DNA from: Telluria beijingensis
Lineage (GTDB): Bacteria > Pseudomonadota > Gammaproteobacteria > Burkholderiales > Burkholderiaceae_D
DNA: 21,557 nucleotides
Direction: 5' to 3'
NCBI RefSeq assembly: GCF_030770395.1
Contig: NZ_CP132480.1
Span: forward strand, 5,774,749 to 5,796,305
This document shows, piece by piece, positions 15,059 through 21,557 of the stretch. The translations under genes were made by a program, and so were the position numbers. Below the pieces are notes generated by a model. The model searched no databases and was not told the DNA's origin. It saw only the letters and a program-made list of their open reading frames with translations. How positions within the stretch are numbered: the first letter of the stretch is position 1; each line of letters starts with the position of its first letter.

Positions 15059-18034
15059 ATGCCAATGCGTCATAGCAGTACATCGAGCGGCACTTCGTTC
15101 GACCCGACCCCGTTCGCCATCACAACCCCAGGGATTCCCTTCCGGCGCAGCACGGTCGCCATCGCGGTGCTGTGCGCGCTGGTGGCCGGCAGCGCGCACG
15201 CGCAGGAGGCATCCGCGCCTGCCACCGCCACCGCCCCCGGCCAGGCCAGCGCCGCGCCACCGCCGCCACCGCCACCGCCGGTCGTGGCCGAGGCGGTGCA
15301 GGAAGTGGTCATCACGGGCAGCCAGATCCGGGGCGTCAGCGCGGCCGGTTCCAAGTCGGTGGTGCTGGACCGCGAAACCCTGGTCACGACCGGCTACAAC
15401 AATCCGATCGATGTGCTCAAGACGGTGCCGCTGGTGCAGGGTCTCGGCTATGGCGACGTGCCGAGCACGGCGCAAAACGGTTCGGCCAACGTCCAGCGCG
15501 GCTCTACCATCAGCCTGCGCGGCTTGAGCAGCAGCGCGACGCTGGTGCTGATCGACGGCCGCCGCATCGCGCCGACCGGTAACGTGACCACCTTCACCGA
15601 AGCCAACCAGCTGCCGGTATCGTTCATCGAACGAATCGATGTGGTGGCCGACGGTGCGTCGGCGATCTATGGCTCGGACGCGATCGCGGGCGTGGTCAAC
15701 TACATCACCCGCAAGTCCTACCAAGGCGTGGAGATCACGCCGCGCTACACCCACACGAACGGCTACGACCAGCGTGGCGCCTCGATCGTCGCCGGCCATA
15801 CCGTCAAGCAGCTGGGCGGCCTGGGCCGGCTGAGCATCGTCGCTGCCTACGACTACGACAAGCGCGACTCGATGCTGCAGGGTTCGACGCCCTTCGCGCG
15901 TCAGGACCTGACCCGCTTCGGCGGCCTGGACAACCGGATCCGCACCAACCTGGCCACCAGCGCGGCGCCGGGCAACATCATCGTCGCCGGCACCGGCATC
16001 AACCCGGTGTTCCCGAGCGCGGGCAGCTTTACCTATTACGGCATCCCGGCCGGCTACGGCGGCACCGGCCTGGATGGCTCGCAGTTGCTGCGCAACCAGC
16101 CGAACCTGCTCGATGCCAGCGACTACAACGACCTGATCCCCGAGACCGAGCGCAACCAGGGCTCGCTGAACCTCAACCTGCAAATCGATCCGAAGACCAA
16201 GCTCTATTACCAGGGCTACTACAACCGCAGCGAGAATACCTCGCTCAGCCTGGCGCAGCCGAATGCAACGCTCACCCTGCCGGCCAGCAGCCCGTACTAC
16301 ATCCCCAATGTGCCGGGCCTGGCGCCGGGCGCGCCGCAGGCGGTGTCGTTCTCGTTCCTGAACCACGTCGGGCGCGTGATCCCCGACCGCGGCCATTCAC
16401 TGGCCGAGGGCTACGGCAATACCATCGGCCTGCAGCGCGACTTCGAGAACAAATGGCGCGCCGAGGCGGTCTTCAGCGCCACCGGCACCAAGACCTGCGC
16501 CAACTGCATCCCGGCGCTGAACGGGAATATCCACACCCAGGCGCTGCAGGCGGCGCTGAACGACGGCAGCTTCAATCCTTTCAGCTCGACGCCGGCATCG
16601 AGCGATGTGCTGGGTCGCTTCCTGGTCGAGGGCAACGACCGCAACCGGGTCAAGATGCAGCAGGCTTCGCTGCGCTTCGACGGCCCGCTGTTCGCGCTGC
16701 CGGGCGGGATGGTGCGCGCCGCGGTGGGCGTCGAGAGCCTGGGGCTGGAACAGTGGCGCGATTCGATCGGCATCCGGGCCACCTCGGACACCGTCGGCGC
16801 CTATGGCAAGCGCCGCATCAACGCGGTCTACGGCGAGCTGTCGGTGCCGCTGGTCGGTCCCGAGAACAGCCTGCCGCTGATGCAGCGCTTCTCGCTCAAC
16901 CTGGCGGCGCGCTCGCAGAAGTACTCGGACGTGGGCAAGACCTCGAACCCCAAGATCGGCTTCGTCTGGGGCGTGAACGGCGACCTGGCGATCCGCGGCG
17001 CGGCCGGCACCTCGTTCCGCGCGCCGGACCTGACCGACGCCAACACCACCTTCTTCTCGTCGGTCAGCACCCAGCTGATCGCCAATGCCGCGGGCGATCC
17101 GGCGATTCCGCTGTCGAACGCCGCGACCCGGCAGAGCTATGTGCTGCGCCTGGGCGGCTCGAACCCCGAGCTGACGCCCGAGAAAGCCAAGAACTTCTCG
17201 CTCGGCGCCGACTACAAGCCGTGGTTCGTCGACGGCCTGCGCCTGGGCGCCAGCGTGTACCGGATCAAGTACGAAAACCAGATCATCGGCCTGCAGACGG
17301 TGGCCAACAGCTTCCTGGCCAGCCCGACCAACCGCGCCGTGTACGCTCCCTACATCACCCCGGCGGCGCAGCCGGCCGGCTGCGTCGCGGGCGACCGCAG
17401 CACCTACAACCCGATCTATGCCCAGGCCTACGGTGCGCCGTCGCTCAGCATGCCGGACGAATCGAACGCCTGCCGCCTGACCGCGCTGTTCATCGCGCGC
17501 AATACCAATGCCGCCAGCACGGTGCAGGACGGGGTCGACTTCGACTTCGGCTACGAGATGGACACCTCGTATGGCCGCTTCAACGCCGACGTCAACGCGA
17601 CCAAAATCCTGAATAACAAGGTGCGGGTGTCGCCGCTGGCGTCGGAACGCGAGGACCTGGACCGGATCAACGTGCCGGTGTCGATGCGCGGCCGTGCCGC
17701 GCTCGCCTGGACCCAGGGCCAGTGGAATGCCGGCCTGGCAATGAACTACGTCGGCTCCTACCTGAACGACCTGCCGCTGACCATCGGCGGCGTGACCCAG
17801 CCGCGGGTCGAGATCGACGCGTGGAAGACCTTCGACCTGAACCTGGCCTGGCGCTCGCCGGCCAAGACCGGCGCCTGGGGCGGCGTGCGCTTCTCGCTGA
17901 ACGTGCAGAACCTGTTCGACCGCGATCCGCCAGTGGTGCTGTCGACCAATAACAATGCGGCGTATGCCTTCGATCCGCAGAATGCGAATGTGCTGGGCAG
18001 GGTGGTGACGGTGCAGATGACCAAGGCGTTCTGA
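15059..18034 (+). CDS. TonB-dependent outer-membrane receptor
   Basis: 991 aa. Start ATG 15059 with AAGGAG 7 bp upstream (ATG 15065 also possible). The N-terminus is unusual: about 30 polar residues precede the signal core (AIAVLCALVAG) that ends AHA at 48. The mature start is Ala/Pro-rich with eight prolines (67-74), then a TonB-box-like EVVITGSQI (82-90). The plug follows (NPIDVLKTVP, ISLRGLSSSATLVLIDGRR, ERIDVVADGASAIYGSDAIA, GVVNYITRK) and then a long 22-strand-type barrel ending in VVTVQMTKAF with a terminal Phe. It resembles the receptors common in Xanthomonas, Caulobacter and sphingomonads for plant-derived compounds. It carries a strong terminator 20 bp after its stop. In this cluster it probably takes up aromatic esters or conjugates; the ligand is not provable. 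Confidence 0.9.
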   Translation: MPMRHSSTSSGTSFDPTPFAITTPGIPFRRSTVAIAVLCALVAGSAHAQEASAPATATAPGQASAAPPPPPPPPVVAEAVQEVVITGSQIRGVSAAGSKSVVLDRETLVTTGYNNPIDVLKTVPLVQGLGYGDVPSTAQNGSANVQRGSTISLRGLSSSATLVLIDGRRIAPTGNVTTFTEANQLPVSFIERIDVVADGASAIYGSDAIAGVVNYITRKSYQGVEITPRYTHTNGYDQRGASIVAGHTVKQLGGLGRLSIVAAYDYDKRDSMLQGSTPFARQDLTRFGGLDNRIRTNLATSAAPGNIIVAGTGINPVFPSAGSFTYYGIPAGYGGTGLDGSQLLRNQPNLLDASDYNDLIPETERNQGSLNLNLQIDPKTKLYYQGYYNRSENTSLSLAQPNATLTLPASSPYYIPNVPGLAPGAPQAVSFSFLNHVGRVIPDRGHSLAEGYGNTIGLQRDFENKWRAEAVFSATGTKTCANCIPALNGNIHTQALQAALNDGSFNPFSSTPASSDVLGRFLVEGNDRNRVKMQQASLRFDGPLFALPGGMVRAAVGVESLGLEQWRDSIGIRATSDTVGAYGKRRINAVYGELSVPLVGPENSLPLMQRFSLNLAARSQKYSDVGKTSNPKIGFVWGVNGDLAIRGAAGTSFRAPDLTDANTTFFSSVSTQLIANAAGDPAIPLSNAATRQSYVLRLGGSNPELTPEKAKNFSLGADYKPWFVDGLRLGASVYRIKYENQIIGLQTVANSFLASPTNRAVYAPYITPAAQPAGCVAGDRSTYNPIYAQAYGAPSLSMPDESNACRLTALFIARNTNAASTVQDGVDFDFGYEMDTSYGRFNADVNATKILNNKVRVSPLASEREDLDRINVPVSMRGRAALAWTQGQWNAGLAMNYVGSYLNDLPLTIGGVTQPRVEIDAWKTFDLNLAWRSPAKTGAWGGVRFSLNVQNLFDRDPPVVLSTNNNAAYAFDPQNANVLGRVVTVQMTKAF

Positions 18035-18055
18035 TCGAACGGCGATAAACGAGGA

Positions 18056-18082
18056 AGCCCGGGAGATCCCGGGCTTTTTTTT
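18056..18082 (+). terminator. Rho-independent terminator of the TonB receptor gene
   Basis: AGCCCGGG-agat-CCCGGGCT, an 8-bp GC-rich stem followed by a run of eight T (18075-18082), 21 bp past the stop codon. Confidence 0.9.
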
Positions 18083-18105
18083 GCCCGTATATCCTGGAGG
18101 ACCCT

Positions 18106-18210
18106 CGTCGTTCCCGCGGAGGCGGGAACCCAAGTCTTCCGCGCCGCCGATAACGTCAATCGTAGCGTCGATGCTAGCGAACTTGGGTTCCCGCCTTCGC
18201 GGGAACGACG
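18106..18210. repeat. REP-like inverted pair (BIME-type) between convergent genes
   Basis: Two 30-bp arms (18106-18135 and 18181-18210) are inverted copies with a single mismatch, separated by 45 bp. Each arm is itself a hairpin with GTTCCCGC paired to GCGGGAAC around a 4-base loop. This is the form of bacterial REP/BIME elements, which are often mobilised by RAYT transposases; none is in the window. It lies between two facing terminators. Confidence 0.75.
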
Positions 18211-18244
18211 TGGAGGGGGGCGTGCGTTGCCGGGTGTGCGGGCG

Positions 18245-18272
18245 AAAAAAAGGCCTGGTCGCCCAGGCCTTT
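18245..18272 (-). terminator. Rho-independent terminator of the P450-MFS operon
   Basis: A perfect 10-bp stem, AAAGGCCTGG-tcgc-CCAGGCCTTT (18249-18272), with seven A on the plus strand at 18245-18251 giving a T-run on the minus strand. It lies 25 bp past the MFS stop. Confidence 0.85.
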
Positions 18273-18297
18273 CGCTCCAGCGCAGCGCCTCAGCGCT

Positions 18298-19599
18298 TCA
18301 GCGTGTCGACACCGGCGCCGCATTCCCCCCGCGCGGCCCGCGCGCCTGGGTCCACACCAGCAGCAGGGCCCCCACCAGCAGCATCCCCGCCATCGCATAG
18401 ATCGGCACCGAGAACGACCCGGTCGACTGCCGCACCACGCCGATCGCATACGGTCCGAACAGGCCGCCGAGGTTGCCGAAGAAGTTGATCATCGTGATGC
18501 CGTGGCGCGCCGAATCCTTGTCCAGGAAGCCGGTCGGGATGGTCCAGAACACGCTCTGCGCGCCGCCCAGGCCCAGGCCTGCGACGAACAGCAGCACCAG
18601 CGCCACCGCGCCATTGGCAGGCACCGTGGCCAGCGCCATGCAGGCGCTGCACAGCAGCAGGGGCAGCAGGACGTGCAGGAAGCGTTCGTTGCTGCGGTCG
18701 GAATGCTTCGAATTCCAGTACATGCCGATGCCGATGCCCAGCCACGGCACCGCGCTGATCACGCCGATCTCGAACGGCGAACTGGCGGCGAACTGGCGCG
18801 CTACCTGGGGCAGCCAGTACAGGATGGCGTAGGCGCCCGCGATCAGCGAGAACCAGACGCCGGCCGCGGCCCACAGGCGGGTGCTGCGCAGGATGCCGGC
18901 GCCGCTGCCGATGCTGGCGGCGGAGGTCTCGGCGTCGTCGCGCGCGATCTGCTGGCGCAACCACTCCTTGTCGGCGTCGTCCAGCCAGCGCGCCTGCTCC
19001 GGGCTGTCGACGAAGACGCGCCAGGCGAATACCGCGAACGCGATCGTCATCAGGCCCTCGGCCATGAACATCCAGCGCCAGCCGGCCAGCCCGATCGGAT
19101 TATCGACCGACATCAGCCAGCCCGAGAACGGCCCGCCGAGCACCACCGACAGCGGCACCGCCAGCATGGTCATGCCGATCGCGGCGGCGCGGAAGCGCTT
19201 GGGCATCCAGCGGCTGCACAGGTAGACCACGCCCGGCGCGAAGCCCGCTTCGGCCAGGCCAAGCAGGAAGCGCAGTGCATATAGCGTCATGGCGTCCTCG
19301 ACGAAGGTCATGCTGAAGGCGAACAGGCCCCACAACAGCACCGACACCGCGATCCAGCGCCGCGCGCCGTAGCGGTGCAGCAGGTACATGCTGGGGAACT
19401 GGAACACCAGGTAGCCGGCGAAGAAGGCGCTCACCGCCAGGCCGTACTGCGAGGGCGTGAGCCCCAGTTCGGCATTCATCTGCAGGGCCGCGAAGCTCAG
19501 GTTGGCGCGGTCCAGCGAGCTCACGATCAGCAGCAGCACGAAGGGCAGGATGATGCGGCGGCGGATCTTGTTCACCACCAGGTCGGCGGGGGCGCTCAT
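18298..19599 (-). CDS. MFS transporter, anion:cation symporter type
   Basis: 433 aa from ATG 19599, which overlaps the P450 stop as ATGA; a longer frame to 19755 only runs into the P450 gene. Inner-membrane protein with about 12 hydrophobic segments. Features include SSLDRANLSFA in the first helix region, RYGARRWIAVSVLLWGLFA after helix 2, LRFLLGLAEAGFAPG (helix 4), GWRWMFMAEG, and a cytoplasmic loop rich in charge between the halves (about residues 195-225: DSPEQARWLDDADKEW). These are typical of the anion:cation symporter group (phthalate, hexuronate and 4-hydroxyphenylacetate permeases). Translational coupling to the P450 and its place in the aromatic island suggest proton-driven uptake of an aromatic acid such as ferulate or vanillate. 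Confidence 0.85.
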   Translation of the reverse strand: MSAPADLVVNKIRRRIILPFVLLLIVSSLDRANLSFAALQMNAELGLTPSQYGLAVSAFFAGYLVFQFPSMYLLHRYGARRWIAVSVLLWGLFAFSMTFVEDAMTLYALRFLLGLAEAGFAPGVVYLCSRWMPKRFRAAAIGMTMLAVPLSVVLGGPFSGWLMSVDNPIGLAGWRWMFMAEGLMTIAFAVFAWRVFVDSPEQARWLDDADKEWLRQQIARDDAETSAASIGSGAGILRSTRLWAAAGVWFSLIAGAYAILYWLPQVARQFAASSPFEIGVISAVPWLGIGIGMYWNSKHSDRSNERFLHVLLPLLLCSACMALATVPANGAVALVLLFVAGLGLGGAQSVFWTIPTGFLDKDSARHGITMINFFGNLGGLFGPYAIGVVRQSTGSFSVPIYAMAGMLLVGALLLVWTQARGPRGGNAAPVSTR

Positions 19600-20789
19600 G
19601 CCGCCACCTCGAAGCGCGCCGGCACGTACCAGGGCCCCAGCTCGGGGAAGGGACTCATCAGCACTTCGCCGTCGATCTCCAGGTCCACCGTTCCCTTCAG
19701 CAGTTCGTCGAGTGCGATCTGCAGCTCCTTGCGCGCCAGCGCGGTGCCGGCGCAATAGTGCGGCCCGCGGCCGAAGGCCAGGTGTTCGCGGATGTTAGGG
19801 CGGTCGAGGATGAAGCGGTCGGGCTCGGGGAAGACGTCCTCGTCGCGGTTGGCCGAGGCCATGATCAGGGCGATCGCCTCGTCCTTCCTGATCAGGCGGC
19901 CTCCGATCTCGACGTCGGCGCGGGCGGTGCGGGCGAAGCCGCGGTAGGGCGTGTACAGGCGCAGGAATTCCTCGACCGCGGCCGGGATCAGGGACGGATC
20001 GGCGCGCAGCTGCGCCTGCAGGTCCTTGTGGCGCGCCAGGTGCACGACCATATTGCCGATCATGACCATCGGCGCGACGATGCCGACCACCAGCACCTGC
20101 CGGATCGCGCCGACCACCATGTCCTCGGGCAGCGGCGCGCCCTCGTGGCGCACCGCCAGGAAGGCGCTGACCGGGTCCTCGGCCGGGTCCATCGGCGTGG
20201 CCTTGCGCATGGCGACCAGGGTGCGCGCCATATCGTACAGCACGAAGCTGGTCTCCTTCATTTTCTCGGGATCGGCCGACTCGACCGCCTTGACGAAGGC
20301 CGGGCCGGCCTCGGCCAGTTGCGCTTCTAGTTCTGGCGGCAGGTGCATCCAGATGCTGAACACCTTGACCTGGAAGATGCTGGCGAAATCGCCGCACACG
20401 TCGCCATGGCCGCGCGCCAGCAGCGGCGCCAGTTCGGCGCGGATGCAGGCGCGGATGGTGGGCTCGAGGGCCGCGATCTTCTGTTCCGACAGCAGCGGGT
20501 TGAGCGCCGCGCGGTAGGGCGTGTGTTCGGGCGGGTCGAAGTGCAGCGGCGGGCGGCGCCCCGAGAACGCCACCTTCGGCACCACGTTCTGCACCGAGGT
20601 GATGAACATGGCCGGGTCGGAAAACACCCGCTGCACGTCCTCGTACTTCGTCAGCGCCCAGAAGCCGCCGAGCGCCTCGCTGCGCGCCACCGGGCACTGC
20701 GCGCGCAGGCGCGCGTACTCCCGGTGGGCGGTATCGAATTCTTCCTTGACCAGTGGATCGTAGTCCTGCCCTGGATGGTGTACTTGCAT
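19596..20789 (-). CDS. Cytochrome P450, atypical I-helix
   Basis: 397 aa, the normal size of a soluble bacterial class I P450. Start ATG 20789 with GGAG 5 bp upstream. Heme ligand Cys346 in FGRGPHYCAG; ExxR as Glu274-FL-Arg277; HFDPPEHTPYR (83-93) is the usual C-helix stretch. The I-helix normally reads AGxE/DTT. Here the aligned residues are VGIVAP (235-240), so the acid and the threonine that deliver protons to bound oxygen are Val238 and Ala239. This is seen in the sequence; what it means for catalysis is open. No ferredoxin or reductase gene is next to it inside the window. It leads an operon with the MFS gene under a copy of the CoA-transferase promoter. A likely job is O-demethylation or hydroxylation of an aromatic acid, by context only. 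Confidence 0.85.
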   Translation of the reverse strand: MQVHHPGQDYDPLVKEEFDTAHREYARLRAQCPVARSEALGGFWALTKYEDVQRVFSDPAMFITSVQNVVPKVAFSGRRPPLHFDPPEHTPYRAALNPLLSEQKIAALEPTIRACIRAELAPLLARGHGDVCGDFASIFQVKVFSIWMHLPPELEAQLAEAGPAFVKAVESADPEKMKETSFVLYDMARTLVAMRKATPMDPAEDPVSAFLAVRHEGAPLPEDMVVGAIRQVLVVGIVAPMVMIGNMVVHLARHKDLQAQLRADPSLIPAAVEEFLRLYTPYRGFARTARADVEIGGRLIRKDEAIALIMASANRDEDVFPEPDRFILDRPNIREHLAFGRGPHYCAGTALARKELQIALDELLKGTVDLEIDGEVLMSPFPELGPWYVPARFEVAA

Positions 20790-20841
20790 GGCGTCTCCTC
20801 GTGTGCGAAAGGTGGGGCGTGGCGCCCCGTTCTGGAATTTA

Positions 20842-20856
20842 GTTATTATTAATAAG
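20842..20856. promoter_or_regulatory. Candidate secondary operator for the P450 promoter
   Basis: GTTATT-att-AATAAG, 9 of 12 match to the dyad, at the same offset from the minus-strand promoter as the 10/12 site at 6571-6585. Confidence 0.35.
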
Positions 20857-20864
20857 TATGTTTG

Positions 20865-20893
20865 AGTATAACTATAGTCGGCGGGTGGTTCAA
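20865..20893 (-). promoter_or_regulatory. sigma70 promoter for the P450-MFS operon
   Basis: Minus strand: -35 TTGAAC (20893-20888), 17-bp spacer, -10 TATACT (20870-20865), identical hexamers and spacing to 6594-6622. Confidence 0.7.
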
Positions 20894-20907
20894 GCGCTGC
20901 AAGAAGC

Positions 20908-20936
20908 TTGCGCGTCCGGATGTATTGTTATATCGT
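20908..20936 (+). promoter_or_regulatory. Promoter of the second crotonase gene
   Basis: -35 TTGCGC (20908-20913), 17-bp spacer, -10 TATCGT (20931-20936) inside the operator dyad. Only 14 bp separate this -35 from the divergent one, against 38 bp in the 6622-6661 copy. Confidence 0.55.
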
Positions 20937-20941
20937 ATAAC
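20927..20941. promoter_or_regulatory. Operator dyad, perfect copy 3
   Basis: GTTATA-TCG-TATAAC, followed by CATTAT as in the copy at 6680. The arms are identical between the two while the centre differs (TCG versus AGA), which is what selection for a dimeric protein site would give. Confidence 0.7.
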
Positions 20942-20985
20942 CATTATTAAAGATCACAAAAATATCCTTGGAGACTGCGATAACC

Positions 20986-21557
20986 ATGAGCGACGGCCAG
21001 AATTCCCCTTTGGTGAAGCTTGAGATGACGGGCGCCGTGGCGCGCGTCACGATCTGCCGCCCGGCCAAGCGCAATGCCCTCAGCGACGAGCTGGTCGGCG
21101 CCCTGCGCGACTGTTTCGAGAACCTGCCGCCGGAGGCGCGCGCCGCCGTCCTGTGCGCCGACGGCAGCGCCTTCTGCGCCGGCCTCGACCTGTCGGAAGT
21201 GCGCGAGAACACCACCCCCGAAGCCGTGTTCCACTCGCGCATGTGGCATGGCGCCTTCGAACGCATCGCCTACGGCCGGGTGCCGGTGGTGGCGGTGCTG
21301 CACGGCGCGGTGGTGGGCGGCGGCCTGGAACTGGCCAGCGCCTGCCATATCCGCGTCGCCGAACCCTCGGCCTTCTACGCGCTGCCCGAGGGTTCGCGCG
21401 GCCTGTTCGTCGGCGGCGGCGGTTCGGCGCGCATCTCGCGCCTGATCGGGGTGGCGGCGATGACCGACATGATGCTGACCGGACGCGTGCTGTCGGCCGC
21501 CGAAGGCCACCAGCTCGGCGTCACCCAGTATCTGGTGGGCGAGGAAGAAGGGCTGGC
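20986..21557 (+). CDS. Crotonase-family enoyl-CoA hydratase (paralogue 2, cut by window end)
   Basis: 190 codons present; the 3' end lies outside the window. Start ATG 20986 with GGAG 12 bp upstream (a little far). Ungapped comparison with the protein at 6750 gives about 160 identical residues of 190, including an unbroken 44-residue block around the active site. It has the same FCAGLDL, GAVVGGGLE, ALPEG glutamate and the same Asp in place of the second catalytic Glu (MTDMMLTG). It has its own copy of the operator-promoter region. It probably performs the same reaction on a related substrate, or heads a second operon beyond the window. Confidence 0.85.
   Translation, partial: MSDGQNSPLVKLEMTGAVARVTICRPAKRNALSDELVGALRDCFENLPPEARAAVLCADGSAFCAGLDLSEVRENTTPEAVFHSRMWHGAFERIAYGRVPVVAVLHGAVVGGGLELASACHIRVAEPSAFYALPEGSRGLFVGGGGSARISRLIGVAAMTDMMLTGRVLSAAEGHQLGVTQYLVGEEEGL

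Noticed and set aside
15053..18133. Two long minus-strand open frames (447 and 578 codons) opposite the TonB receptor
   Set aside because: They are His/Arg/Val-rich mirror frames of a GC-rich gene with no ribosome site or known motif.
18106..18210. CRISPR-like repeats
   Set aside because: There are only two copies, in inverted orientation, and each is a hairpin, so REP-type is the better reading.

Overview
The window is high-GC DNA with proteobacterial gene structure: Shine-Dalgarno sites, sigma70-type promoters, a long TonB-dependent receptor and REP-like intergenic hairpins. Gene content and style fit the Betaproteobacteria (Burkholderiales, perhaps an Oxalobacteraceae such as Massilia). 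That assignment is from general impression, not a search. No rRNA, tRNA, CRISPR array, integrase or complete insertion sequence was found.

Layout. (1) 35-2202: an sbcC gene that has lost its N-terminal half, joined out of frame to the first ~50 codons of another gene whose N-terminus resembles Rhs/PAAR-type T6SS effectors. (2) 2547-4837: a minus-strand pair encoding an exported OmpA-like protein and a periplasmic di-heme c-type cytochrome of the cytochrome c peroxidase/MauG group. (3) 4981-21557: a catabolic island for hydroxycinnamates (ferulate type). It holds a CoA-transferase (minus); a plus-strand operon of crotonase, feruloyl-CoA synthase, thiolase and SDR dehydrogenase; a minus-strand tannase/feruloyl esterase (frameshifted) and a type-B carboxylesterase; a plus-strand TonB-dependent receptor; a minus-strand cytochrome P450 and MFS transporter; and a second crotonase that runs off the right edge.

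How it may work together. The TonB receptor brings esters or conjugates across the outer membrane. The two exported esterases release hydroxycinnamate, and the MFS protein carries the acid inward. Feruloyl-CoA synthase activates it. Crotonase, HSD10-like dehydrogenase and thiolase then form a complete beta-oxidation set that would shorten the side chain to an aroyl-CoA plus acetyl-CoA. No vanillin dehydrogenase is seen, so the usual retro-aldol route to vanillin is not obviously encoded here. The CoA-transferase could recycle CoA, and the P450 could hydroxylate or O-demethylate an aromatic acid.

Regulation. The most striking non-coding signal is a 15-bp dyad, GTTATA-n3-TATAAC. It is perfect at 6680 and 20927 and one base off at 14951. 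It overlaps the -10 region of the rightward promoter in each of the three divergent intergenic regions of the island. Two of these regions (6550-6749 and 20790-20985) are clearly duplicates, with back-to-back promoters of the same design, and they extend into duplicated crotonase genes while the leftward genes differ (CoA-transferase versus P450). This suggests one dedicated regulator, not encoded in the window, controlling the whole island.
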